A stretch of 64,000 bases of DNA from Ilyonectria destructans (taxonomy: Eukaryota > Ascomycota > Sordariomycetes > Hypocreales > Nectriaceae): contig JAHEWK010000008.1 in assembly GCA_020740775.1 (NCBI GenBank), forward strand, positions 62,001-126,000, in the 5' to 3' direction. Below the pieces are notes generated by a model. That model was not told where the DNA came from, did not search any database, and was given only the letters and a program-made list of their open reading frames with translations. How positions within the stretch are numbered: the first letter of the stretch is position 1; the number at the start of each line of letters is the position of its first letter. Below, one piece after another: positions 47,806 through 58,381 of the stretch. The position numbers were made by a program, and so were the translations under genes.

Positions 47806-48792
47806 TCATCCTCGGCCATTCAACTTGGCCTGCTCGTGTTCCCGGATCTTTCTGTATGCATCCACAACGTCCGCCCTGACTGCTTGCAACTCCTCGCGAC
47901 GTCTCAAGCTACCGGCGGATTTGGGGATGTTGTCGACCTCCACAGCAGCGCCTCTGACCTTGAGCTGCTTAATCACCTTCTTGTTAAGTTCCGGTGGTGC
48001 CTGGGCTGTGTCGTGCAACCCAACCTTAGCTTCTGCTCTCTTTTTCTTCAACTCCAACCACGGATCCTCTTCGGCTTTCCCTCGTCCTGACTTCTTCTTC
48101 TTTCTCTTGCTTGTCGCTTCCTCCAACTCGGCCGTAGCCAAGGCTGTCATTCCAGCTCCCTCGTCGTCAATTTCCCGTTCCGCAGCCTGTGCGGCCTCTT
48201 CCTCTCGTTCGTCTTTGATCTTTTGGTCCTCAGCCCGCCACTGGTCGTAGAGTTTGTGCATTTTCCGCTCCTTCCTGGTGCGTACCACCTTGAAGCCAGC
48301 CTCATCTTTGCCGTCCTTAATCACGGTCTTCTTAGCAAGACCAGCCACTGGGAGCGCAGCATTGACTCGGAATGCGAAGGACCTCATGTCCTCGCCCGGG
48401 CGAATCTTCAGGTCCTGAGAGACCTCCTTCGCTGCACTCTTGCCATCATTGCCATCATCAAGGCCAGATCTGACCTTCTTTCCATTTGCCACTGACATGA
48501 GACGCCTGAATGCTCGCGGTGCATCGTTGTCCTTGCCCCGGGCCTTCTTTCCTCTTGGTTTTGGACTATCCTGGGCTGGTGCAGGATTCTTCCCATTCTT
48601 CCCATTCTTCGTGTTCTTCTGATCCTTCACATGCTTTGAGCTCCTCAACGTGACTGGGAGGGAGCGCGCTTTTTGAGACGGGGGAAGATTGAAACTGCGA
48701 ATACAAATGTTAGATGTGCAGTCACAACGGGTGTCATGGGTTTCGTACTCTGCCTCGTCGTCTCCCCTCTTCCTCTTGTGCTTGTGGGGCAT
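47806..48792 (-). CDS. basic coiled-coil protein, probably nucleolar, function unknown
   Basis: Two exons, 48792-48749 and 48694-47806 (intron of 54 nt), give 310 aa. Splicing gives MPHKHKRKRGDDEADFNLPPSQ, a fungus-conserved start as I remember it. The protein is Lys/Arg-rich with KRKKKKSGRGK and KARGKDND clusters that look like nuclear or nucleolar signals. It has long charged helices (TRKERKMHKLYDQWRAEDQK) and a central motif GEDMRSFAFRVNAALPVAGL. No enzyme motif is visible. It may belong to the CCDC137-like group of ribosome-related proteins, but that is only a guess from composition. Confidence 0.75.
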   Translation of the reverse strand: MPHKHKRKRGDDEAEYETHDTRCDCTSNICIRSFNLPPSQKARSLPVTLRSSKHVKDQKNTKNGKNGKNPAPAQDSPKPRGKKARGKDNDAPRAFRRLMSVANGKKVRSGLDDGNDGKSAAKEVSQDLKIRPGEDMRSFAFRVNAALPVAGLAKKTVIKDGKDEAGFKVVRTRKERKMHKLYDQWRAEDQKIKDEREEEAAQAAEREIDDEGAGMTALATAELEEATSKRKKKKSGRGKAEEDPWLELKKKRAEAKVGLHDTAQAPPELNKKVIKQLKVRGAAVEVDNIPKSAGSLRRREELQAVRADVVDAYRKIREHEQAKLNGRG

Positions 48793-49544
48793 GGTCGGTG
48801 AGTTCGCGTAAGGTTTCCGAGTTGATTATAGTGCCTCAATCGTCTCTCCAGCTCCTGGTTGACTGGGGGTATTGAATTCGTGCAGCTGCGATGTGTGGGC
48901 GGCGAATGCAAGGAGGTGTTGTGTTTCGTTGACAGATTGTATGGGAGGAAGTACGGAGACAATTGATCGAGAAAGATTCTCCAAAGAAATTATGTTATCG
49001 TAGCGGCCGTGCCTTATCGGCAGGTCGTGTTCCCCGCTAGGACCCACCGTTAAGGTACAACGAGTTACACACGCGGCACCATTAGAAGTGCAGCAAATAA
49101 AAGTACCGGGTCGTTGGTGTATGTACCTAGGCGTGGTAGTACTGCCCGATGACCCTCCTATGGTGATACATCGATATCTCGCTTCATCCCTTTGCAGGAG
49201 AACAACGTCTTCGGCGCATGTTCATGCCGATTGCAGCGCCTTCTCCTTAGCCAATGCATAACTGCCAAAATCCAGCTACCTATCTAGCCTCATGATTTGT
49301 GCGACATGCAGCCACTAAGATGCGTGAAAGCCGATACGGTTTGAGTGGGGCCGCCAGCCATGCCACACATTCGGCGGCCATGAGAGGATGACGTTGGCTG
49401 TCTTGTATTACAGTTGGAGGCGTCAAGGCCCCTGAGACATCCGATAAATTCGTCTCTGGTCTCCTGTGGCCTTCTATCTTCGGTTGGAAATTCTGTGCTC
49501 TCTAACCGGCGCTGGGCTACACTACTCGTCGCAAACCGCGAATC
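48793..49544. other. divergent intergenic region
   Basis: Promoters of the coiled-coil protein gene and of the AIM6-like gene. GTACCTAGG-type sequence near 49123-49131. No gene seen. Confidence 0.5.
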
Positions 49545-50581
49545 ATGGCATCGCCAAAGATGACATCCACTCGAACTAATCTACAGTCAAGGCGAAAGTC
49601 ATTTATGATGGCATCCGGCCTCGTCGGGACCGCATTTTCGTGAGTTATTGACCGCTCCGAAACCATCCCTTTCCTCTGCTGATGCCGAGAAGCACGGTAG
49701 GTCTTCTCTTGGCTCTAATCGTCAGACTCGCGCCTATCTTCTACAACTACGACGACGAATCTCTCCCAGAGAACCCCAATATCAGTCTCCGTTCTAGTGA
49801 TGCATCCCCAATCCCGTGCAGTTCCCACAATGACTATTGGAGAAAGAGGCCGCTCCATTCAGCGTTGCTCGCAGGCTGCATTGGCGTAGAGGCCGATGTT
49901 TGGGCCTTCCAAGGCGAGCTATTTGTTAGTCATGACAGAAGTCGTCTTGCCACGGACCGCACCTTGTCGGCCTTGTACATAGATCCTCTGGTCAGGATTC
50001 TACAAGACCGAAACTCGGTGCCAGGTGCTGCCCTTCCAACCCAGGGTGTATATGACATCGATCCGAACCAGACTCTAGTTCTCTTGGTGGATATAAAAGC
50101 GAATCCTGTCGCTGCATGGCCACTCCTTCTTGAGAATCTGGAACCCCTTCGAAAACGGGGTTGGCTCAGCCATATAAAAAACGGGACACTCATTCAAGGC
50201 CCCATCACAGCCGTCGGGACGGGAAAGACGCGAGTTGAACAAGTAGAGGCGAACCCCGCAAGGGATGTCTTCTTCGATGCACCTTTGGCAAAGCTGAATA
50301 AGGGCACGTACAACAAACTCAACTCATACTACGCCAGTGTTTCCTTCCGAAGGTCGATTGGGCTGGTCGGGCCTCGAGGTTTGCGGCAGTCACAGCTCCT
50401 CAAGGTGCGAAACCAGATCAAAGAAGCGCACAATCTAGGACTCAAGGTGCGGTACTGGAGTTTGCCCTCGTGGCCTTTGCACAAGAGGGATCAACTTTGG
50501 GATGTTCTTGTTGGCGAAGGCCTCGATATCCTCCACGTCGACGACGTGATTGGCGTGAGAGGCATTTTCGAGAAAAGGTAG
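49545..50581 (+). CDS. AIM6-like PLC-type phosphodiesterase family protein
   Basis: Related to yeast Aim6 and to the TIM-barrel glycerophosphodiester phosphodiesterase/PLC superfamily; its true substrate is not known. Two exons, 49545-49639 and 49690-50581 (50-nt intron), give 328 aa. The N-terminus has a basic segment followed by a hydrophobic stretch STVGLLLALIVRLAPIF that may be a signal anchor, suggesting the secretory path or a membrane. Catalytic-type motifs are PCSSHNDYWRKRPLHSALLAG, GVEADVWAFQGELFVSHDR and LVLLVDIKANP. The C-terminus has VRYWSLPSWPLHKRDQLWDV and GLDILHVDDV. A start at 49682 would ignore the intron; the upstream start gives the longer hydrophobic N-terminus. Confidence 0.82.
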
Positions 50582-50919
50582 TGAACTGCACATGCCAGTT
50601 TCATTTACAGACGTCACAATATACCATTTTGCACGTCATTGTCGACGGTATTTTTTGGACGGTGATATGCGAGCACTCGCATATGACAGTGGCAAACGTC
50701 TAATCAGCAGTTCCCGAGTCTCCGGAATATCGCCGAATAACACCCTGTATGCCGTGTTCCGATGCAGGATACAACCCCGCAGATCATCGAGAATGAGAGC
50801 CCTTCATGAGCCGGCGGACCCGTCCAGGTCTTTTACTTGTTCCTACTGAATTTCTTCTCTTCTTTCATCCAAAAGAACAATCAGTCGTGTGGAACCGCCA
50901 CAGGACCCCCTACATCAAA
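50582..50919. other. short intergenic gap
   Basis: 3' UTR of the AIM6-like gene and promoter of cyanase. Nothing else seen. Confidence 0.5.
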
Positions 50920-51454
50920 ATGGCAAACGAAGGCCGCATCGCAACCCTTGATGTAAGATCATCTCCCTTGTTGAGTCTGTGCAGCGGAGTCATGCTCATC
51001 CGAGTCTTAGTCCACCATCGCCGATAGGCTTCCGGCCTACTCCAGGTCGCTCTTCGATGCTAAGGCAGCAAAGGGCTTGAGCTTCGAGGCCATTGGCAAG
51101 CACCTTGACCGAAGTGAGGTTGCATGTGCAGCATTGTTCTATGGCCAGGCCACGGCATCTTCTGAGGACGTTGAGCGGCTATCGGAGCTCCTGGACTTGT
51201 CCAAAGAATCTCTTACAGTGCAGATGACGGGTTTCCCCAACCGCGGCCAGGCCGGCCCGATGCCGCCAGTTGAGCCTCTCATCTACAGACTGTACGAGAT
51301 TGTGCAGAACTACGGTTATGCGTATAAGGCCATCTTAAATGAGAAATTTGGGGATGGTATCATGAGTGCCATCGCCTTCTCAACCAAAGTCGATAAGGAG
51401 GTGGATGAAGCTGGCACACCATGGGTCGTCATCACATTGAGGGGAAAATGGTAA
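50920..51454 (+). CDS. cyanate hydratase (cyanase)
   Basis: Decamer-forming enzyme that breaks cyanate with bicarbonate into ammonia and CO2; detoxifies cyanate and frees nitrogen. Two exons, 50920-50952 and 51011-51454, give 158 aa. The spliced N-terminus reads [11 protein letters not shown] then [20 protein letters not shown], a helical DNA-binding-like domain that includes [16 protein letters not shown]. The C-terminal catalytic domain has Arg104, Glu107 and Ser130 (IYRLYE, GDGIMSA), with the same 3- and 23-residue spacing as E. coli Arg96, Glu99, Ser122. The protein ends VVITLRGKW, as expected. Confidence 0.95.
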
Positions 51455-52271
51455 GATGCCCACCACCTTGGGTGTTGAAGTCCGCTCTAACATTCCAAGG
51501 CTTCCATTCAGTCGCTTCTGAGCCAACTCACGTGGCCCTCACATGGCTGTCTCATGGTCGAGAAACCGTGGCGTCTATTATCCGTGACACCGGCAGGGGC
51601 TTATCGAATCGCCTTGTTTTTTACTCGATGGCTTAGCAGGATTCCCCTTCGCATCTCGTCCCGTTATAAAGAGAAGGGAGAATGGAAAATTCTAGGTCGG
51701 AGACTCCGCGTTGTGCTATTGGCTGCGGTTTAGCCTAATGATATTGAGGCTTGGTGAGGCTTGAAGAACAATATGTTCGTACTAAAAGACAATATTAAGC
51801 TTCTACAAAGGACCACCCACCCCAGGACCGTGCCCCTGAACCACCAACTGACATGCGAGATGGTGGCTTACGATTCTTCTAGCGAACGGACTGTGATTCT
51901 TCTTCTCAAATGCCATGGATTTGATCTACAAAAAATCAGAATCATGCCCGAGCTCGATGCATGTAGTCATTAGCGTAGGCCTATTTCCTTGTCTAATCCC
52001 AAGACAATATGAAAAACAGTATCAAGCACCACGCACGGGGCTACCACCAGCAGAACACATGTTGAAGTCATGGGGTTTTGGGGGGGAGCTTGTTGTGAGA
52101 TACGATGCTAAGATAGGATCCAGATCAAGTATAAATAGGGCGTCCTCTGCTGTTTAAGTTGGAAGTCTTCTCATCACCAACACACACTCTCCCTTCACTA
52201 CAACACTCTTCACCATTCTTAACACTGAATATTCTCAGACTTTCCACAGTCTCACCACACCAACCTTCAAA
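51455..52271. other. upstream region of the putative pheromone gene
   Basis: About 0.8 kb with no supported gene. The last 140 bp hold a TATA box and a C/T/A-rich leader. I found no obvious TGAAACA pheromone-response element between the two genes on reading the plus strand. Confidence 0.5.
52130..52137 (+). promoter_or_regulatory. TATA box of the putative pheromone precursor gene
   Basis: TATAAATA lies 142 bp before the ATG at 52272. It is followed, from about 52165, by a CACACTCTCCC-type pyrimidine-rich tract, as at strongly expressed fungal promoters. That leaves a leader of roughly 100 nt. Confidence 0.6.
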
Positions 52272-52442
52272 ATGCCTTCCACCCAGACCAACAACACCAA
52301 GGACCAGACCAACAACTACCCTCTCGGGTGCAACGTCATGGTCAAGCCCACCACCCCCGGCTACCCCCTGGGCTGCAGCGTCATGGCTAAGCCCACCAAG
52401 GACCAGAACCCCAGCTACCCTCTCGGCTGCACCATCATGTAA
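52272..52442 (+). CDS. putative h-type (hybrid) peptide pheromone precursor
   Basis: A 56-aa single-exon protein. After a 15-residue Asn/Thr/Gln leader (no signal peptide), it has three copies of an octapeptide, YPLGCNVM (16-23), YPLGCSVM (31-38) and YPLGCTIM (49-56), separated by polar Lys-Pro linkers. The last copy ends the protein, so CTIM is a CaaX box for farnesylation, and each inner copy also has a C-x-V-M unit. This repeated GC[TS]VM-type pattern with a terminal CaaX is how the h-type pheromone precursors of Trichoderma (Hpp1) and relatives are defined, which serve in place of the a-factor. Here repeat 1 has Asn and repeat 3 has Ile at the usual Ser/Thr and Val places. No Lys-Arg Kex2 sites are seen. 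Codons are strongly C-ending, suggesting high expression. Alternatives are a RiPP precursor or a small Cys-repeat peptide; neither fits the CaaX end as well. Confidence 0.78.
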   Translation: MPSTQTNNTKDQTNNYPLGCNVMVKPTTPGYPLGCSVMAKPTKDQNPSYPLGCTIM

Positions 52443-53524
52443 AGCCTCGGTCTTCTACAGCAGCGCTTAATGAGGTCTCGGTTTATGAAACAACCAACCC
52501 AACCAACCAACTTCGACCACATAGGGTCAAGTCCACCGCAGACACTGCACAGCACTGCTGGGTTGTTAGATGATGGAACAGAAATCCAAACGGCTTTGTT
52601 AATCTATTTTTGAACAAATGGGCTCTGGGTGGTGGGACGCCAGCATTCAGAAGCCACTTATACGAATTGCTTCAGGTTCACTACGGCCATAGTGGACACG
52701 AAAGCGCAAGGGGACGAAACATATTGGGATGGTAGTGCAATCATTGGATATATAACTCATAATTTTCTAAATACAAGCCGTTGGATTTAACCTGTTCTCT
52801 TCCAATCTTCTATTTGCTTCCTTGGGTAACCTCTTATTCGCCTCTGGGGACACGTAAAGCCAAAGTGATGACATGATGTAATATGCACACGCACCTATTG
52901 CTACTTGCACACATAAATACATCCTCAATCCTGCTGATAATTATCTATTATTTTAATAAGAGTTTTTAAATTATAATTTTCAACATTGATGCTTTATTGT
53001 CTTTTTCTTCAAGTCAAATAAATATACTTCATAAATACACGCCTACCATCTAGAACTCCAATGCGCATACTAGGTAGGTACATGGGTTTGTTCTAAGGTT
53101 TAGCTAAAGGGGCATGTACCTGTGTGCGAATGGCGATACTCAATATGAAAGAACTGATCGTACAAAATCCTAGCAGAACCTAACTACGGCTCGCATTCGA
53201 TGATTGAAAATACAGAGGAAGAAAACATGCATATCGCACACATGCTAATCCATGCCCAATACCATCAAAACCTAGTTGAGCAAGAATGCCCTTGTGCAAG
53301 AATTGAGTTCAAGCCTACCCTAGAGTATTGCTCCATTTGGAAGCAGTTTGGCGCATATGCACGGAAGCTAGCCCCACTAAAAAAATGTCAAGGCGGTGAA
53401 GCTCGTCCCGCGGCAGAATCCTTGAGATTTTTCCAATCTTGCACCCAGTTGCGTTCAAATGCGAGCTGCAGCGCTCTCCGGCCCAGACAAACAACCAACC
53501 CCCCCAAAAAGGCCATTATTCACC
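52443..53524. other. 3' region of the pheromone-like gene, AT-rich
   Basis: An AACC-type repeat (CCAACCCAACCAACCAAC) follows near 52493-52511 in the presumed 3' UTR. From about 52740 to 53060 the DNA is strikingly AT-rich compared with the rest of the window, with TTTTAATAAG- and AAATTATAATTTT-like sequence near 52950-52980. No gene seen. Confidence 0.5.
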
Positions 53525-54860
53525 ATGGTTACCAAAAGCGCACTCAAGATGGCGCTGGCCGCGGAGAAGGGTGTCGATTTCAAGAAGCTCACGTTCAAGC
53601 GCAAACAGAAGGCCGCCGCCAGGCAAGAGCGCAAGGCCAACGGTGGGGCACCAGTCGACGACTCCAGCGCCGACGAGAACGAGGATGAGGTCGAGGACGT
53701 CGAGGGCGGCAATGCCGAAGATGACCAGGATGATGAGGAAGAGGAACTTCAAGTTCGTATTTGCAGGCAATTGGCTGAGTAGTGTCACTAACAAGTCGCA
53801 ATTCTAGATCGACTTAGATGCCCTCAACGACAGTGACACTTCCGAGTCGTCAATCGAGCTCGAGGACAAGATCCCCCGCAAGATCTCAAAAAAGATCTCG
53901 GCCCCAGTTCAGGAGGAGGAAGATGACGAGGAAGAGGAAGACGACGAGGATATCCCCATGTCAGACCTTGAAGACCTCGACGACGCCGACAAGGAAGATC
54001 TCATCCCTCACCAGCGCCTCACCATCAACAACACCACGGCCCTGCTCGCCTCCCTTAAGCGCATCGCCATACCCACCGACAAGTCCGTCCCCTTCACCAC
54101 CCACCAGACCATCGTCGCCTCTGACGAGACTGCCGAGTCGATCCCCGACGTCTCCGACGACCTCCAGCGCGAGCTCGCCTTTTACCAGCAGAGCCTGGAC
54201 GCCGTCCGCCTGGGCCGCTCCCGTCTCCGCGCCGAGGGTGTTCCCTTCTCCCGCCCCAAGGACTACTTTGCGGAGATGATTAAGGAGGACGCTCACATGG
54301 ACAAGATCAAGGCCAAGCTCGTTGAGGAGGCCACCAACAAGAAGGCCGCTGTCGAGGCCCGCAAGATGCGCGACCTCAAGAAGTTTGGCAAGCAGGTCCA
54401 GGTCGCCAAGATGCAGGAGCGACAAAAGGAAAAGCGTGAGACTCTCGACAAGATCAAGACCCTCAAGCGAAGTAAGTTTTCATTCCTCATTTTAAGACTT
54501 TTACCATGTCATTAACACTCCCCCTTTCTAGAGCGTCAAGAGTCTGGCGGTGGTGATCTCGGTACCAAGGAGGCCGATCTCTTCGATGTTGGTGTCGAGC
54601 AGGAAATCGGCAAGCACAACCAGCGCTCCGGCGCCGGCCGCGGCCAGGCTGCTGGCGGTACCAACCACAAGCGGGCGAAGAAGAACGAAAAGTTTGGCTT
54701 CGGCGGCAAGAAGCGCCACGCCAAGTCGGGTGACGCCAAGAGTTCCGGCGACCTGAGCGGCTTCGACGCCAAGAGGATGAAGGCCGGCGGTGGCAGTCGC
54801 AACAAGGTCACCAAGTCGCGGCCAGGCAAGGCGCGGAGGAAGTCCATGGGAACCAAATAA
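53525..54860 (+). CDS. EBP2: rRNA-processing protein EBP2
   Basis: Nucleolar factor needed for 27S pre-rRNA processing and 60S subunit assembly. Three exons, 53525-53752, 53808-54471 and 54532-54860, give 406 aa. It starts MVTKSALKMALAAEKGVDFK. Two acidic stretches (about residues 50-75 and 100-120) precede the EBP2 domain: LQRELAFYQQSLDAVRLGRS, GVPFSRPKDYFAEMIKEDAH, MDKIKAKLVEEATNKKAAVE and RKMRDLKKFGKQVQ. Then come the basic tail with KNEKFGFGGKKRHAKSGD and KSRPGKARRKSM near the C-terminus. An upstream in-frame ATG at 53459 adds 22 residues without family support. Confidence 0.93.
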
Positions 54861-55872
54861 AAGGGCATGACGGAGAGATAGAGCGTTGGTGAGTGGAATG
54901 GAAGAGGAAAAAGGACGTCGTGGTTGGTGGGGAGTTTAGCTTCACGCCTTGTACAAACCATCAGTCGTACAACCAAAGAGGGCTGGCGTTTATGGGTCCT
55001 TGATGCGTGTAATTGAATCCCATTTTGCTAGATCTTGTATGTGCTACAGTGAAAGTTGTCATTGGTGTGTGCGAGTGCGAGTTCCATACGTGTAAGGAAA
55101 GTAGTTTTACCCTCTTCGGATAACTCATCATATACCTCGTGATTAAGCCTCCTCGGACACTTCGTCGGTACCTCTAGATATCCTACTTTACTCACACAAT
55201 ACGGGACAAGTCATGTATTTATTTTGAATTCGTTGATCCATTCATCTATACCCAAAGGAATATGTAGAAGATTCTGAGTAGCGACTGGGTCGTATTGCCG
55301 CAGTCCACGCCAACAAGATCCCGTGCAAGGGACCCGTCGAACGTAGCATGTCCCATCTGGACACCATCCGTCTGGTCAATTTGCGCAGCAGACCTGCGAA
55401 TAAACCTCTCCGTCCACCCTCCATGATCACCGTCATCAATCATATCCAGATCCCATACCCCAAAGAGCCGTAGCCCAGTGAAGTCCCTCCATAACTATCT
55501 ATATACTAGAACGGGTAGCGCCGTCGTCGTTGCCTGCTCAGGGCCAGCCCGTCCCCTTGGAAGAGCCCATGGACCACAAATATGATCTAGGGCTGGATGT
55601 TCCAACACAAACGAGGAACAATTAGAAACGCAAGACCCCAAAGCAAAACAGAAGAGAAAAACACGTCAGAATGCCCCCAAGTCAACAGTTCATGCCCAGC
55701 CGATTACGCCAATTAAAACCTGTGGTATCGAGAGGAAACGCCATGCGCTCATGACACGCTTTGCTGTGCAATGCATTCGCAACCCTTCAAGAACATTGTG
55801 AAACAAGCATATATGCTGCGGAATGCGCCGAGTTTGATGCTGTCACGGACCGTCGTGCAATGTGCCGACGGT
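54861..55872. other. convergent 3' intergenic region
   Basis: Between the stops of EBP2 and the SamB-like gene, which converge. GGTACC at 55169-55174. No gene seen. Confidence 0.5.
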
Positions 55873-57768
55873 CTACTGAGTCGCCGCGACGCACCAGTGA
55901 CGGTGGAACGCCCAAGCACTTTTCTGGCACTCCTTGCTGCAATACTTGGTACGGCGACATCGACGGCACTTGGCAAACTGGCGGGTGTACTCCTCCCACT
56001 TGCCGCACTGGTAGTAAGCGCATTGCCGGATGCCCCCGCGGGTGTCGTCCTTGCGGCAGAGGTTCCGCATCACAACACCGGCCCAATACTGCATGTCGGT
56101 GCTGTGGTATCGGACTGTGAACTTTTCAACGAGCGGAAAGAGGTTGAACTCGTTAGGCAACAAGTACTCCTCGTCATCGGCATCCTCGTCGTGGACCTCA
56201 GGGATATCCTCCTCGCCGTCGAGCACGGCAAGCTCTTTGCCAATCTTGAGTCTCGGGACGAGATGGCTCTTCTGGAAGTAGGAGCGAAGGCCGCAGTACT
56301 TAGAGACGTATGCCAGGAGCTGGAGAGACATGAGCACGTCCTCCTCGCGGGGCATAGCGGCAAGCATCTGCGGGTTCGGAACGAAGTGGCGGTCCAGGAG
56401 GTAGCGTGGGACGGTGGAGGTGGGCATGGGTGGTTGAGGAGGAGTGACCATTGTAGGACGGTTGGGAGATAACCCAATCGGAGGCACGGGAGTGGGAGTG
56501 TTGTTGTTGGCGATGCTGCCGTCAATCGGGGTACGGTGGGTGATGTTGAAAGTACCGGCATCCTGGTGCGTCTCCGACACAGTCGGGGTGGTCAAGTCAA
56601 GAGCTGCACCAGCAAGCATGGCTTCACCATCCTCCATGGTGATGTCTTGGATATCAACGGCAGATTGCATGTCGCCGGTGCCAGTCATCTCTGTCTCAGG
56701 TGACTCGTCAGACGGCATGCTGTCACCGTTGATGTCGTCTGCGTCAGCTGTCGAGTTTTGATGGCGGATTGATGGGCGTCGGCGAGATCGACCTGAAGGC
56801 CCAAGGGCCGAGGCTGGGCGGACGGTGGGAGACCGCATCTGAGGGGGCGGGAGAGGCGTCGTGGGGGATGTAGGCTGCGAGGCCAAGTCACTAGGCCCGA
56901 ATGGAGCCATGGAGGCGAGGCGGTCGATATCACGAACGGGTCTCACAAAGCCCTCAACCGTCTCCGTTACTGGGACGGCTGTTGCAAGGGGTTGCATGGT
57001 CTGACGGGGTGTCGAGGTCGTGGCGTGACGGCCTTCGGCGGACCTCAGGCTCTGATGACGGGTCGGGGTGAAGGAGCCAGGGCGGTCCGGGGTGGCCAAG
57101 GGATACTGGGGAGTTGCGAGGGCGCCATCCAGGGGCTGCTGTTGAGCGGCGGCTGTGGATGGACCGGCGTAGGTGGCCGAGACGTCGATGGAGGGAGGAG
57201 GGCCGTGACGGCGAAGAGATCTCTGGTCGGCGGCATCGACGCGGGTGGTGGAGCGGTGGCCGAAGGGGGCGGCGGTGGAGGAGGACGATGATGACTTGGA
57301 GCCTGATCGATGATCGTGGCTGCGGTGGCGATGGTGATGGTCATGTATCTGCTTCTGCTTGGCCTCCTCGGCCTTTTCACGGCACTTGTCGATGACCTTG
57401 ATGTAATTGTCCAGGATGGTGGCGATGACGGGGACCATGTCTGCCTCGACGACGCGGGTGCGGACATTTTCCGTGCCTCGGACGCCGATATTGACAACGC
57501 ACTGGAAAGCGAGATTCCACTTCCACATGCCCATCATGTCCTTGCTGCGACCCTGCTTGAGGATGCAGACGAGACGCTCGATGCCGCCATCGACTGTGAG
57601 AATATCGCGGATGCGAGCCGACGACGTGGTAAGGTAGGCGAGGTGGTTGAGGGAGTTGATGAGAGGGAGGGTGGATGTGCAGTCTAGAGCACGTCGGTCG
57701 TAGAGGGCGGTGGTGATGCCGACTGACGCCTTATTGACGTTGGGGATGCTGAAGTTGACTTCCCTCAT
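55873..57768 (-). CDS. samB: MYND-finger protein SamB/Mub1
   Basis: Fungal SamB/Mub1 protein. In Aspergillus SamB affects hyphal polarity and septation; in yeast Mub1 partners the E3 ligase Ubr2 to degrade Rpn4. One uninterrupted exon of 631 aa. The N-terminal ~155 residues are an armadillo-like conserved region (MREVNFSIPNVNKASVGITT, LINSLNHLAYLTTSSARIRD, MWKWNLAFQCVVNIGVRGTE). The centre is disordered, His/Ser/Pro/Thr-rich. A second conserved block near 460-560 has LQLLAYVSKYCGLRSYFQKS and EFNLFPLVEKFTVRYHSTDM. The C-terminal MYND zinc finger is CAYYQCGKWEEYTRQFAKCR, CRRTKYCSKECQKSAWAFHR, HWC. Confidence 0.94.
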   Translation of the reverse strand: MREVNFSIPNVNKASVGITTALYDRRALDCTSTLPLINSLNHLAYLTTSSARIRDILTVDGGIERLVCILKQGRSKDMMGMWKWNLAFQCVVNIGVRGTENVRTRVVEADMVPVIATILDNYIKVIDKCREKAEEAKQKQIHDHHHRHRSHDHRSGSKSSSSSSTAAPFGHRSTTRVDAADQRSLRRHGPPPSIDVSATYAGPSTAAAQQQPLDGALATPQYPLATPDRPGSFTPTRHQSLRSAEGRHATTSTPRQTMQPLATAVPVTETVEGFVRPVRDIDRLASMAPFGPSDLASQPTSPTTPLPPPQMRSPTVRPASALGPSGRSRRRPSIRHQNSTADADDINGDSMPSDESPETEMTGTGDMQSAVDIQDITMEDGEAMLAGAALDLTTPTVSETHQDAGTFNITHRTPIDGSIANNNTPTPVPPIGLSPNRPTMVTPPQPPMPTSTVPRYLLDRHFVPNPQMLAAMPREEDVLMSLQLLAYVSKYCGLRSYFQKSHLVPRLKIGKELAVLDGEEDIPEVHDEDADDEEYLLPNEFNLFPLVEKFTVRYHSTDMQYWAGVVMRNLCRKDDTRGGIRQCAYYQCGKWEEYTRQFAKCRRCRRTKYCSKECQKSAWAFHRHWCVAATQ

Positions 57769-58381
57769 CTTTGCAGAACGGGGCGATGACCGGCCGAGGG
57801 AGAGTGAGGGAGGTGAAGGGGGGAGAAATTATAGAATTTCGACGCGGACAGCGGCGAAGCGAGGGCTCGCGCGACGATGCAGGGCGGGCGTGCTCTGCTG
57901 GCGAGTGTTGAGCGTAGCGAGGGAAATACGGCGATGGGCGAGAGATCGGAGAAGGCTCTGGCAGCCCCTCGACGGGGATCGACCACGAGGAAGCGAGTCG
58001 GGCAATTGAACGGGCCGTGATGGGGTCGAGACGATGCGAAGTGAGATAGACTCGGGTCGAGAGCGACGAGGATGGAACGATGGTTGAATGGGAGATGAGG
58101 AGATGCGAGGACGTCGACGGTTGACGGTAGAGGTTGAGTCGAATCGAGTCGAGTCGGAGGACGGCGGTTGAGGGCGAGGAGGGTGTGGGTGTGATGGAAT
58201 AGAGGGATGGGTGGACGGACGGATGATTAGAGAGGAGGAGGAGTTGAAGAGGCTGGTTTGGGTTGGGTTTGGTTTTGGCAGGGTCGGTAGGGAGGCCGAA
58301 TCGGGCGCAGGGGCGGCGCCGGTGCCACTACAGGTGTAGGGGGTTTTAGGCGGGAAGTGGACAGCAGTCTCACTGTCGGTA

